The notes under the pieces were generated by a model. The model saw only the letters and a list, made by a program, of their open reading frames with translations, made no database searches and was not told where the DNA came from. From contig NC_091050.1 of NCBI RefSeq assembly GCF_963966145.1, positions 5,022,001 through 5,086,000 on the forward strand: DNA of 64,000 nt. The letters are read 5' to 3'. The position numbers and the translations under genes are program-made. Of the stretch, positions 12,201-23,000 are shown one piece after another. How positions within the stretch are numbered: the stretch's first letter is position 1; the number at the start of each line of letters is the position of its first letter. This stretch comes from Tenebrio molitor. Its lineage: Eukaryota > Arthropoda > Insecta > Coleoptera > Tenebrionidae.

Positions 12201-13030
12201 TTCCTGTTCGTAAAGATGGAGTCTTGACAAATGTTAATGGTTTAGTTTCATTGATGTTAACCTTGAAATATGTAGTTGTAATGTCAATAGTAGGTAATTC
12301 TGATTTTATTTAACGAAGAAAAATTATTTACTTGAACGCCAAGATCATCAACTGTTTGTCCAGGATGTATGTTAATAATGAGTTCGTACATTCCGATTTG
12401 ACGTTGAAGAAGTTCTTCGTAAGTGAGTCTAAATATTGTTTTGCTTTCAGGCTCTATATTTACAGATACAGTAAATGTTTTTGAATCTCTTGCACTTAGC
12501 TCAACGTGTGCTGCACTTTGTCCACTTGATACAGCCTATTGCGATAAGAATTTAGTAATACATACTTAAATATACATTATTTTAAACCACGGGTATTCGT
12601 TACCTGTTGATAAATTTTTTTAGCTTCTTCTTTCTCCTTAACATAAGCCTTGTATACTTTTCCATTGATTTCCATCTCAAATTCAGATATGAATGCATTT
12701 TCGGGTAAGATCACAGAAAACGTTGTTTCCGCGGCATTTTGTTTTAAATTTCTTACTTTGCTGGTTATAAGTGTGGTCGCGTAACGATTACTGACATTAG
12801 ATTCAATTTGCATTGAGTATATTTGAGGATTAACCCGAGGATTCTATTAAACATACATATTTCACATCATCCACAGAACTTGTAAAATCATTACTTACAT
12901 CTTCAGTTTCTCGATTTTCTTTATCTTTCATAGATTCAGTCGTTGATACCACCAAACCGTTGATATCGGTGGTGCCAATAGATAATGCTAATTCACATAT
13001 AAATAATAAAGTTAGAAAAACGCACTTCAT
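5942..13030 (-). CDS. ITIH-like secreted VIT/vWA protein with C-terminal CLIP domain, copy 2 (complete)
   Basis: Complete tandem paralogue, modelled at 839 residues. Core exons: 12899-13030, 12604-12843, 12332-12535, 11998-12261, 11658-11951, 11360-11599, 11012-11303 and 10660-10953. Small exons: 9984-10022, 8898-8924, 8797-8823, 7837-7869, 7248-7280, 6637-6675, 6441-6518 and 6329-6391. Last two: 6047-6215 and 5942-5993. Domains in order: signal peptide (1 to about 20), VIT (about 60-200), vWA (about 300-480; MIDAS D309, S311, S313, T409, D442), ITIH C-terminal region to about 650, a micro-exon tail rich in Gly, Pro, Ser and Tyr (654-766), and a CLIP-type module with cysteines at 783, 795, 801, 819, 828 and 829, ending GVCCP. 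The total is an exact multiple of three with no internal stop. The ATG at 13028-13030 is chosen because it opens the signal peptide. The ITIH part is sure; joining the CLIP exons rests on splice phase. Confidence 0.88.
7044..7230. mobile_element. Short foldback transposon (MITE-like)
   Basis: Ends are imperfect inverted repeats: TATATACAGGGTGTATCT on the left and its near complement AGATACACCTATATATA on the right. The repeat continues inward through AAAATGTGTGTTAAT and ATTAACACACG. It lies in a micro-exon intron of ITIH-like copy 2 and encodes nothing. Confidence 0.65.
8222..8346. mobile_element. Foldback MITE with GCCGTTTGCACCG ends
   Basis: About 125 bp with inverted termini GGCCGTTTGCACCGACGT and ACGACGGTGCAAACGGC, AT-rich centre, no coding capacity. 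Intronic in ITIH-like copy 2. Confidence 0.7.
8537..8761. mobile_element. MITE family C, copy 1 (TA target)
   Basis: 225 bp element with termini ACGGGTGACTATTAAAATTT and its complement, flanked by TA on both sides as for Tc1/mariner-type insertions. A related copy in opposite orientation lies at 51362-51598. It sits between micro-exons of ITIH-like copy 2. Confidence 0.8.
9497..9591. repeat. Foldback repeat in ITIH-like intron
   Basis: Two arms of about 43 nt starting GGGCATAAT and ending ATTATGCCC, separated by about 9 nt and with a few mismatches. The transcript would fold into a long hairpin. Confidence 0.65.
10084..10246. repeat. Inverted repeat GGGCCGTATGATTT
   Basis: Arms ATTATGGGCCGTATGATTT (left) and AAATCATACGGCCCAT (right) flank about 125 bp. 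It lies immediately beside the longer perfect inverted repeat at 10273-10536, both in the same intron. Confidence 0.6.
10273..10536. repeat. Perfect 42-nt inverted repeat
   Basis: Positions 10273-10314 and 10495-10536 are exact reverse complements over 42 nt, separated by 180 nt. It lies in the intron between core exon 8 and the first micro-exon of ITIH-like copy 2. The perfect arms suggest a recent origin. Confidence 0.8.
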
Positions 13031-16000
13031 TTTGTATATTTTTGAAAACACCAAAGCAAATAAGAATCTACAACTGTATCGTTGGGTTTTATAATTTTAA
13101 TAGGTTTCCCCACCAACGGTTTAGATAATACTACACTGAAAATTTGACAAAATTCTTGGGGTCACAGTTTATCGTTTTAAATAATAATGTTTTCGTAAGA
13201 TCCAAACCCATGATCATTAATTACCGGAATTACCAACTTTATATCACACGTTATAACGATGTTATGTTTACTTCCAGCAACATTTTGAAAAATCATTTTA
13301 AGTTTAAGTTTACTATAAATTAATTCAAGCAAGTGTTTATTTACGTGTATGTAATCTTGTTGGTACAATAAAACGAAACATTTCTGCCAATTAAAATTAT
13401 TTGTGTAATTTAAGTACACACAATTTAAAAAACAGATGTTTGAATTTTTAAAGTTGCAAGAGCTGCTTGTTTCTACTCGTAGTAGATATGTACATCTTTT
13501 TTTGCTAACCTTTCGAAAGTTTAAGTACAATTTATTAATTTCCGCTGCTATTGAACTTTTTCTGAATATGTATATAAATATTAAATACGAAAGAAGTATT
13601 TAACTAAACATTTAAGTGTTCAATTAACAGTTATTGGGTAATCTGTATAAAAATATTATTTCCATTATTAAATAAATGTGTTTGTCTTTAAAGTTATGTA
13701 ATTATAATTCTTTATATTTAATCAAATATTATCTGCCGTTCGACATAATAATAAAATATTTACAATTTAATTTTATAGTAGCAGCTTAAAAATATGTATA
13801 ATGGTATCCGGAATTTTACATTTCACAATCTATTCATTTTTAACACAATATTTTGACAAATTAAATCCGGTATTTTTGCTCATTTATACTTTGGAGATGA
13901 TTGTGCACGTGGTACACATTTTTTCCTTCATGAAGACAACTACATTATCTGCAAATAGATAGGAGTATATTTTTGTAGGATAAAGTACTTTATTGATTAA
14001 TTCATTAAGTTCATTAGTTCGTTAAGAAAAGGGTCGGACTTAATACGGAGGCTTGAGGAGTTTCAGTTTTCAACCATTTCTAATATTTAACAATGTTTTT
14101 GAAATTATGACACCGCAAATAATGGAAAATAATGAAAACCATGGCAAAATTATCTTCATTTTAAACACACTGAGCCGCTACTTCACATTGGCAGAAGTAA
14201 TCCAGTTTAGTTATTAATGTATTCATTTATTTAACAAAAAGTATGTTATATCACATAGCGTGCTACTGTATGAGAGAATTATAGATGGGTGTCGTAGAAT
14301 ATATCCCATACTACTGCAAAATGTTAGAAATGCATTTGAGCCAACACTTTATTATTGTTTTAAAGTCTAATAATTAACATTTTGACCATTTAATAACCTA
14401 ATGGTGCATAAATAGTATTGAAATGATGAAAAATATTATTAACTTTATGTTTTGTTTGTACTGACATTTTAATCTTGCTTTTTACTCTTTGACATTTTTT
14501 GGTAACAGATAACAAGCTTGTTACATTAATAAATAAAAATATTCATCTTTATAAAAAAAAAACATCTGTCGATATAGTAACCTAGATAATTTATAATTCA
14601 ATATTTGTTAACAATAGAATATTTACTAATGTTTTCTGATTGTGCATTCGGAGATTTTCACAAACTTTTTAAAAACAATAACAACAAATTTTGTTGTTAT
14701 TATATTCATATTACATTAACTTTAACTCGATACCACAGAAATAAACTTAAATTTTCCTCTTGCACTTTCACCTAATTCTTATTCATCATCTTCTCTCGCC
14801 GATAATAATAATTCTTTATCACTGAGCCGAGCTCTACTTATAATAACATTTTAGTCATTTTTTTGTTTTTACTGGGAGCTGCTGAAGCTTAGAGCCTTGT
14901 TAGCTGTGGGGATCTTAAGAGGTCTTTTTTACATTTTGGCTTTAAGTATGATTTACAATATAGTTTTATGCTATTTGTTGCTCCTGGGAAATGGCGCCGC
15001 TATCTATAAGATATATATTTTCTGAGGAAGGAAGCTTTTTTTGCCGTTATCACTTTTTCAGTGAATCATCATATAACTGGCATACTTCGCCGTGTATGAT
15101 GATTCCTGATCCCTTCAAGAAGACGGTCATTTACAGATCTTTGGAAGATTTGACTGTTGGTTTGTTTGTAGTCGCTAGTGAGCCTGATATGGTGAAATAA
15201 GTAGGTGGTTATGGCCTGGTTTGAAGAAAACCTTAGTTCTAGCGATACGTTCCCAATTTATTTTCTCCCATAATCTTCCCACCCTTAACCATTAGACCGC
15301 CGGTTCTTTCGGATTACTGTATTGCTATGATTAATAACTCCCGCGTTTCCGCTAATTACTAATTAATTAGCTGTTAGAAGCAGTACACCGCTAAAAAGTG
15401 TTTTTTGTTATGTTGCGCTGGTCAGTTTTATTTGTCTTACATAATTTGTGCCAGTGTGCTATTAGTGGTGAAGTTTAAGGGGCGTGTAAACACATTTTCC
15501 TTTCTTTCCTTATGCTGAAAAATCATGTTAAAAAATATATTTAATAATAGTTAATTATTTTAAATGTATGAGTGAAAAACCCAATATGCTTTTCTATCTT
15601 TATTTGCAAGTTACAATGAACGATGTATTTATTTATTTGTACATTTTAAAAATTATCGACACACATGATATGCTATCATAATGCTGTATACATTTTATTT
15701 GTTCTACAGTTTTTCCTAATAAGTGGTGTAGGTCAATTATAAACACTGATAATTTTACTAATATTAATAATCTATCACCAGTAATAATAAGTATATCAGG
15801 AATCATTTATCAATGTCAATACAATTGTTTATGCAACTGATGTCAAATATATTTATTTTTTATTTCTCAAATGAAGTGAAATTTCATTTAATAAAAACCA
15901 TACAATTAAAATGTTAAAACTACCTATAGATAGGTAACTTGATTTGAAAATTCAGAAAAGGTTAGCAAACAGTAAGTACATATTAATTTTGGACTATCAA

Positions 16001-16241
16001 TTTGATAATTTATTTCACACGATATTTCTTTGCGGATAAATACAATTCTATAAAAGTTGTCCAGACCGCACCTTTTATACGCAAGTGTTTTGTTGTGCTC
16101 CTATAAAAAATTAATATTCTTAACAATGATAAATTAAATGCTTAGAAAAATATATAAACAAGCAAAGAATTCTTAAAATCATTTATTTATTGTGAATATC
16201 TCATAAAACAATCTTGTCAGTTGAATTATCTATTAAGATAA
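13031..16241. other. Intergenic region, ITIH-like copy 2 to GNMT
   Basis: 3.2 kb of AT-rich sequence. It contains the promoter flank of ITIH-like copy 2 and the 3' flank of the GNMT-like gene. A 69-codon plus-strand reading frame at 14991-15200 has no recognisable motif. No RNA gene or clear transposon is seen. Confidence 0.5.
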
Positions 16242-17626
16242 TTATAACATCTTCTTTGGCTTTTCTACAATATGAATGTAAAAAATTGGATTTTTAATTT
16301 CATTTAATTCTTTGAAATCGCCCAAAGTAATGCAAGATGAATTTTTTCCAAAAATTTCTTTTAGTATATTCCTGAAGTCTTCCATCATGTGTGGATAAAA
16401 CATCAAACGTAATTCCCTACAAAATTTTAAGTCAGATAATTTTGCAGATAAAAAAATACAACAGTAAAAACGTGAAGTAAACGTTTAACGGACACGTGTC
16501 TCTTCCGAATAAACATAACAGATATTTTAATGGCATCAAATACCAACATAATAATCGAATTATATCTTTGGAAAGAGTGTACTTTACTTACGTTTTAGAA
16601 TTAGATTTCGTACCAACACCCTTATTTTTTTCATTTTGTTTACTTTCAACTATGTAGTCCCGAATAACTAAAGTAGGTTTTCCCATAACTGACAACACAG
16701 ATGTTGTTATATTGGTAATAGAGCTAGCCTAAAAATATAGTTTTTCAATTATTCAAAACTATTAAATATTTATAACTCGTTTTCACTAACATCGTAATAT
16801 ACACATTGCTTGGGCTGTGTACCATTTAGGAGTTGATCATAATTTCTGTGGTCGACCAAAAGTAATCCACCTACTTTCAGACATTTTTCAAAATTTTTAA
16901 TGGCTTCTCTGAAAAGAGATAATTCAATAGACTAAGTGAATGTGTAAACATGCCACGTTGAGATTACTTATGTTCGCGTTGGTCACCATAAGAATCCACC
17001 AAATGGGCAAAAGAACTACCAAAGCAAATTACAGCATCAAAACCGTCCCCAACAAGATCTTTAACGGTCTCATAAACATTTAACCAATTAGCTTCTCTGA
17101 TTACTGAAATACATACAAATTAAGAAGTTGAAATCACAAACAAAATTAATTTTACTCCAGTTGTCAAAAGCTGGTTCTTTCCTCCTGTTCCATCTAGTTT
17201 CCAAAGCATATTTCAACATTTTATCAGAACCGTCAGTTGAAACAACATCAAAGCCTTCTTCAAGAAGCATTACAGAGTCGATTCTGTTAAAAATTTGCAA
17301 ATTATAATCATAAATATATTGAAATTGAAAATAATGAATCATACAATTTCTTTTTCTTAAGACATGGTGTACGTTCAGGTAGGTTTATATTTAAATAACA
17401 CTGTAAGAAATACTACTAACCCTGTTCCACAAGCAACATCTAAAATTCGTCTGCATCCCTTCTTCTTTAACATGTCGAGTAAAAACTTTTTGTAATTTTC
17501 GGTTCTTATATTTGTATCTCCTATAAAGTCTTTATATACCCCTGCCATTTTCCCATCAGCATATTGATCCGTAACACCTTTAACCACTCCTGTTCCACAA
17601 AGAGTTTGAAAATCGATGCTTGGCAT
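16242..17626 (-). CDS. Gnmt: Glycine N-methyltransferase homologue
   Basis: SAM-dependent methyltransferase of the GNMT family, which makes sarcosine from glycine and buffers the SAM/SAH ratio in the cytosol. Six exons: 17421-17626, 17156-17283, 16968-17103, 16791-16908, 16592-16728 and 16242-16416. They encode 299 residues against about 295 in mammals. Clear matches are DQYADGKMAGVY, the SAM motif LDVACGTGIDSVML, LKYALETRWNRRKEPAFD, REANW, LLLVDHRNYD and LGDFKELNE. The ATG at 17624-17626 gives MPSIDFQT. Odd points: the position of the catalytic Glu near residue 15 is Lys16 (VVKGVTDQY), the family GNSFAHL reads GSSFAHL, and YIGDT reads FIGDT. The family is certain; glycine as substrate is not. 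AATAAA signals on the minus strand lie near 16191-16200. Confidence 0.9.
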
Positions 17627-18166
17627 TTTTCCGAGAGGTAGTGAAAAATTTCTAATAAAAAAATTAATTTTAAGCAAGAAAAAATATAAAAGAAATTATT
17701 GGATTAAATTAAAATAATTTTCTTTTATATTCTGTTAATTCAAAAATGACAAAATACTCACTAAAACGAAAACTAAGTACTCAAGGCTTAAGTCTTAAAA
17801 TGAGGAGTTTTTATACTATACTGAACGTTTGTAGTGGGAGTATATACTGATATTTTTCGGACTTCGCGTTGGATCATGCGATGCGCGTTTACATTTTCTT
17901 ATGTAATTTAAATGTAGTCCTATTGGTTGATGTTATAAAATTTATGATTTTTAATGAAGAATTTTATCAATATTCAAAACATATAAAGTCCGGGTTATGA
18001 ATGACGTCATTTAACATTTTTGCGATTACTTAATTGACATTTTTTTTTATATCTCTTCTGATAATTTATTAACGATAACTAATTATATATTTTTTTTAAA
18101 CCAGCTTTTATGATTTTTTAAACTTGCAGTATTATCAAAAGTAATTATTTTATATATTATGAGTAT

Positions 18167-18405
18167 TACGGCGTGATCAAGAATGACTGAATCTATTGGA
18201 AACAATGAAATTTGGCAAATTTGAAATTTACCATCAAAGGTTCATTTTTGTAATAGCAATAACCGACGTAACCAAAATTGTTTTTAATGTCGTGTCAAGT
18301 TAAACTGTTAAAACATTCGGTCAGTGTCAATTACGAGACAAAAAACACCAATTTTTTTCAATTGTTTCATTGCCAACAGACTCAGTCATTGTTGATCACG
18401 CTGTA
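18167..18405. mobile_element. MITE family B, copy 1
   Basis: 239 bp with termini TACGGCGTGATCAAGAATGA and the complement of TACAGCGTGATCAACAATGA. TA sits at both ends. Related copies lie at 22776-23000 and 40497-40707. Confidence 0.8.
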
Positions 18406-18814
18406 CATTATTACAAAAAAATTAGAGATTGCTCAGTTTTTAGTGAGAAACAAAGAATTATATTTATAATTTGTTTACTGAACTACAACCGTTTCGACAG
18501 AAAACTTCATTTTTAGCTAATACAATTTAATAATATAAATCTCAATTACACATGGCAGATTTAATAATGCATCGATGTAAAACAATCTTACACAATCCCA
18601 GTTATTGAGAAAATGATACTCCTATCATCTAATATTAACAGATATAATGGTCTACTTGCATTATCAATCAGGCGGTGATTGCTACATTATTTTTTGGTAT
18701 GAATACATATGTATATGTATATGTATGCATATGTAAAAAAAGGATTAAATTCAATTTGGTTACAGGGCGAAAATATCTACTAACTTTTTTCATTGTCCAA
18801 ATGTTTAATTTTTA

Positions 18815-18876
18815 ATAAATAGAAATGGAGGTATGTATACTTATATGTAATTATATGTATACATACCTCAATTTCT
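18815..18876. repeat. Short palindrome around GAGGTATGTATAC
   Basis: GAAATGGAGGTATGTATA is followed by its near complement TATACATACCTCAATTTC after about 18 nt, so the segment folds into one hairpin. Function unknown. Confidence 0.5.
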
Positions 18877-20152
18877 GTAAAGATTATATAATTTTAATAC
18901 TTTTTACTTTTACATCTATAATATGACTAAATGTTCGGTGAGAAATATTTTTTTAGACCGAAAATTACAAATTAAAAAAAATCACAAATTAGTTTATCAT
19001 TATGAATATTGCTATCAAGCGATAATAAAAAGTGTTAGCAAAACTATCCTAAACCTAACCTGGCGGTAAGTCCAGCGTAAATTTTTGTAATAAAATAATA
19101 ATAACATATTGAAGGACATCCAAATATGGCTTCAATAATGTTCTATTGTAAGCAAGCAGAAACAAGAAAAAATGGGAATTTATTGTCTACTATTGTGAAA
19201 TCCCAAAACGCTAGGTAACAAGTTTGTCGCTTTTCAAATTATACTGATAAGATTGTTTAAAAAAATGGTATCGCAGTAACGAAAAAATATACCTAGTTTC
19301 GCATAACAAATGAAATTTTTAAAAACTAATCACTATCGGGTGAAACTTTTTTCAATTGGTACGCGTTTTTAATTACCAATTTGTGTTGAGAACACTGTCA
19401 TTTTTAAACATTTGAATTTTTGTACAGACATATAACCCACTGAGTCCATGAAAAATTTCAATTTTCTATAACGCTACATCAAACTACTAATCAAACTAAA
19501 CTAAAGGGACTGAACTCATTTGCAACAAATTCCATATAAATTTATTTGAGATTACTAAAATTGTCATGATCTGTTGCAATTGATAGTAAATAAAAATTAA
19601 TAGTAGATGGAGTATAACAGCTATAATCATTTAGTACCATAAAATTTAAATATTTTGTTTAAACTTTATTTAAAGCAAACAAATTACAAATTTATTGTAG
19701 TGTGTTATCACATTCGGAGCTCACCTATGTTGTTCTACAAAATTGTAAACAATATATACATTATAAATCTTTTCGCCACAAGATGCATAGGTGTACATAA
19801 TTTATATTCGACATATCTGACATGATTTACGTCTTCTTCAACTTCAAATTTTAGTTTTAGTGACGATTTTAAGAAATGCTGTCTGTGTTCTTAATATCGG
19901 TCATTTTTAAATCGAATCAAAAGTTAAAACTGAAGAATTTCATCGATAATAATCACCAAGACGATAATATGTTGCTTTGATTCGACCTACAAAGTTCACA
20001 TGTCGCATAATAAGTGATTAAAACAACATTCTCCAAAGACTTGAATCCTCTTAACGCTTCTGAGGTATGAGAACTTTCGGTCCGCGCTAAATGAGAACCT
20101 GTGAAGAATACAGAACAAAATGAAAGGAACTGGTTGATTAGCTAACCAGAAT

Positions 20153-20400
20153 ATGACAAATGAGCTTCGACTAGAAATACTTTCATTGCGTTCTTTATGC
20201 AGGAGACAAGACAGAGCTGACTTAATTCAAATGTTTAGAATTACGCATCAATTGTTCGCCGGCTATATGGATGAGTTCCTTGAATTTGCTCTTGAGCAAA
20301 GACTTCGTGGCCACAGCTATAAAACCCAAAAGGAATCTTTTAAAGATGCGATAAGACAGTTTTTCTTAACAAAGTTAACATTTATGCACTCTCTCCTGAA
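20153..20400 (+). pseudogene. Non-LTR retrotransposon ORF2 3' fragment
   Basis: The frame encodes LRLEILSLRSLCRRQDRADL, then FRITHQLF, LRGHSYKTQKE and RQFFLTKL. This matches the tail seen after the reverse transcriptase of jockey/CR1-type elements (L..RR.R.DLI..FKI, ..RGHS.K......R..FF..R). No upstream reverse transcriptase is present, so it is a truncated relic. From about 20501 it gives way to an unrelated inverted repeat. Confidence 0.6.
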
Positions 20401-20500
20401 ACTGTCAATGTATCTTTGGACAGAAATTAATTTACATCTACGTCTTAAATTAACCAGAAATGAAATGACTTTGACGACCACTTTTTTTTTATTTGACTGT

Positions 20501-20908
20501 ACTATTGGGGACAAAATACTTTGGTCGTCAAAGTCAGTTGACTGACATAAAGTTGTAAAGCAAGCATTAGGACGGTTAACCTTATTTTTTACTACTGTCA
20601 ACCACTGTCACTGTCAAACTCATCATTGCAAAATATTAAATACCGAAAAATGGACAACTGAAGGAGATATTCCTAGGAGGAAAAATTGAAAAGGTTTCCA
20701 CAAGGCAATTTGGCCCTTGGACAATCCCCCAGAAGCAAGGGAGATGATTCTAAATTTTTGAATGGTGGAAGGTGCCATATTTTTGATAAGAGAAAAGTCA
20801 ATAATTTGAAATTGTCATCACTATTGACTTGACGTTAATGCTTGGTTTACATTAATTTGTTTTGAAGTGACAGAAGAATGACGACCAAAGTATTTTGTCC
20901 CCAATAGT
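20501..20908. mobile_element. Element with 30-bp terminal inverted repeats
   Basis: 20501-20530 (ACTATTGGGGACAAAATACT...) is the exact reverse complement of 20879-20908, about 350 bp away. The interior shows no long frame, so a non-autonomous DNA transposon is likely. Confidence 0.7.
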
Positions 20909-21444
20909 ATCTCCAAAACCTTCCACAATAACAGGCACTGTGGAGGTGGCTGTTCATAATCGTTTTGTTTATTCATGTTATCTACAGGTGTTTTTAAAAT
21001 ACACGTAAAAAAAGAATGGTAATTAGTCACGATGAATAGAAGTCATAAACCAAGATATTCTAATAAATAAAATTATCTGAAAATATCATCAAAATTTCGT
21101 GTACGTCACTGAATTAAAGGTGATTAAAAAAGTAATCGTGTTTGTTTGCCAACAACCATTAAATAAATTAATGACATTATTTTTTTACCAGTGGCATGAA
21201 ATGTCCGTGAATGGGGGGTTAATTTTATCAATTTAGATAATTAAAAAGGGTTTGCTGGACTTCTAGATATTCCCAGAGGAGTTTATTTAATTTTTTTGTA
21301 CATGCATTTCCATAAAATCCTGTATGAAGGAAAATAACGCTCCAAAATAACAGGAGATTTTAAAGTTGTGGCAATGACGAAATTATGACAATTTTGGATA
21401 TAAATTGGCCTTTTTTTAACATATTCTATACACTATAGGCCAGA

Positions 21445-21650
21445 TATCGTTTTTTCAACCTATGAACCAAAACCATCAAGGTCGTTGAATTTTCCTGCCT
21501 CACAGAACGGAACATGAGCTTCGAGCATTACGATGTGAGGTCTGTTCTGACTGTCGGAGTTCTTGGTGGTATGAAGTAGTCCTTCATAAAGGAACTGAAC
21601 AGCATCCCCTCCTGCGGCACCAGTTTCCACCTTGATAACCTCCAGAATTC
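21445..21650 (-). other. Unidentified coding-like fragment
   Basis: A minus-strand frame without stops reads EVIKVETGAAGGDAVQFLYE, then GLLHTTKNSDSQNRP, HIVMLEAHVPFCEAGKF and NDLDGFGS before a stop. Its higher GC and balanced composition are unlike the flanks and look like real coding sequence. An in-frame TGA lies just before it (TGA ATT CTG GAG). I do not recognise the protein. It could be a terminal exon, a retrocopy piece or transposon-derived. Confidence 0.35.
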
Positions 21651-21810
21651 AAAAAGCAGTCGTTCTAATTTTTCCCCACTTTCTTATCACTAGAATGTAA
21701 GACAACGGAGCAGAGTGAAAATATAAAATTAGGTGAATCCATGTAAAAAAAAAGTTTATTCATGTTAATTGTTTCTACAAGTTTACAATCATAGTTTTCA
21801 AACTTCATAG

Positions 21811-21936
21811 GGGGTCATTCACGAAACTCGATAAGACATTATAAATTCAAAACCATTACAACTGATATTGTTGAAGCATTATGTTTGCCGTTTCGTTACC
21901 CATTTTCAAATTATCTGAGTTTCGTGAATATACCCC
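21811..21936. mobile_element. MITE family A, copy 1
   Basis: About 126 bp with termini GGGGTCATTCACGAAACTC and GAGTTTCGTGAATATACCCC. Homologous sequence lies at 22128-22196 (half element) and 49249-49392. Confidence 0.75.
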
Positions 21937-22127
21937 ATAGTTACGAATATCAATTTTAAATTCTTAAAAACCATACAGGGTGATTGATAAAGTGTAATAA
22001 CGATTTACACTTGCGACAGGTCCCTGCTTATACTCATAGACCTCTGAAAAAATAAGAAAATATGTAATAAAATAATGCAATCAGAAAAACTTTTGATAAT
22101 CACAAAAAACCTTTTCTTAATTACTGA

Positions 22128-22196
22128 GGGGGTCATTCACGAAACTCAGATAATTTGCAAATCGTTAACGAAACGGCAAATGCTTCAACAATATTC
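22128..22196. mobile_element. MITE family A, truncated copy
   Basis: Starts GGGGGTCATTCACGAAACTC and continues through AACGAAACGGCAAATGCTTC, in the opposite orientation to the copy at 21811. It ends abruptly after AACAATATTC. Confidence 0.65.
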
Positions 22197-22345
22197 CTAT
22201 CAAACAATTCCGAAAATCTCGGATCAAATTTAACCCTAAAAATACATTCATCAGGATATGCTATCAGGAAGTGCTATCTCAACCCTCTTGTTCGAGACCA
22301 GCAATAGAATGCTAGTTGCTTGGTATGGCTTGAGATGGTTTTGTT

Positions 22346-22457
22346 AATTCTCAATGGTGGTTCCATCGTTTCCTTTGGTTTCTGCTTTAGCTTTGTCTCT
22401 TAATTCATCAGTGCTTAGTTGACCTATAATTGGGACATCCTGTTGGTCAACTTATCA
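22346..22457 (-). other. Second coding-like fragment
   Basis: The minus strand encodes VDQQDVPIIGQLSTDELRD, KAKAETKGNDGTTIEN and a stop, preceded by a possible AG acceptor. It has exon-like composition but no recognised family. It may belong with the fragment at 21445-21650, about 0.7 kb away on the same strand. Confidence 0.3.
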
Positions 22458-22775
22458 AACAAACAAAAAAAAAATAAAGAAATAAATAAATATTAAAACC
22501 CTAGGATAATCAAACCAATTGTGAAAATCATTTGCACTCAGTTTTGCAGAAATGCCATGTACAGTTCAAGTACAAAAATTGAGTACAATTCGAGACACGG
22601 AATTTCGGGCATCACTGTCAATATACCGTCAAAAAATGTAAAATAGGCTTTACATTATTAACCTCAATTTTACCGTTTGCGACGATTTTGATTGACATGC
22701 GATTGACGTGAACAAAAAATAAATTTCAAAATTTGACTTTTCAATGTCACGTTGACAATAAAGAGTGATTATATG

Positions 22776-23000
22776 TACCGGGTGATCAAGAATGACTGTT
22801 TAAGTTGGCAATACAATTAAGAAAATTTTTATTTATAACACTGTAACTGGATATGTTTTGTTGATTTATTTGACAAATATCTGATATAGGTATAGCATTA
22901 ACAACGACAAGCCACCAACAACCGGAAGTTACTCCTGTTATACGATTTAAAATACGATTCAGTGTTACCAACTTAAACAGTCCTTATTGATCACCCCGTA
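22776..23000. mobile_element. MITE family B, copy 2
   Basis: 225 bp with termini TACCGGGTGATCAAGAATGA and TTGATCACCCCGTA. The inner arms GACTGTTTAAGTTGG and CCAACTTAAACAGTC are perfectly complementary. Confidence 0.8.

Larger units (their letters stand above)
17627..20152. other. Intergenic region upstream of GNMT-like gene
   Basis: AT-rich, no coding exon recognised. It holds a family B MITE at 18167-18405 and a palindromic ATGTATAC-rich stretch near 18700-18870. The GNMT-like promoter should be within the first few hundred bases. Confidence 0.5.

Noticed and set aside
13177..13530. 117-codon minus-strand frame
   Set aside because: AT-rich composition with no domain, no splice context and no counterpart conserved in frame upstream of copy 1.
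14991..15200. 69-codon plus-strand frame in the spacer
   Set aside because: Fairly balanced composition but no motif, no partner exon and no homology that I can recall; kept only as a remark in the spacer entry.
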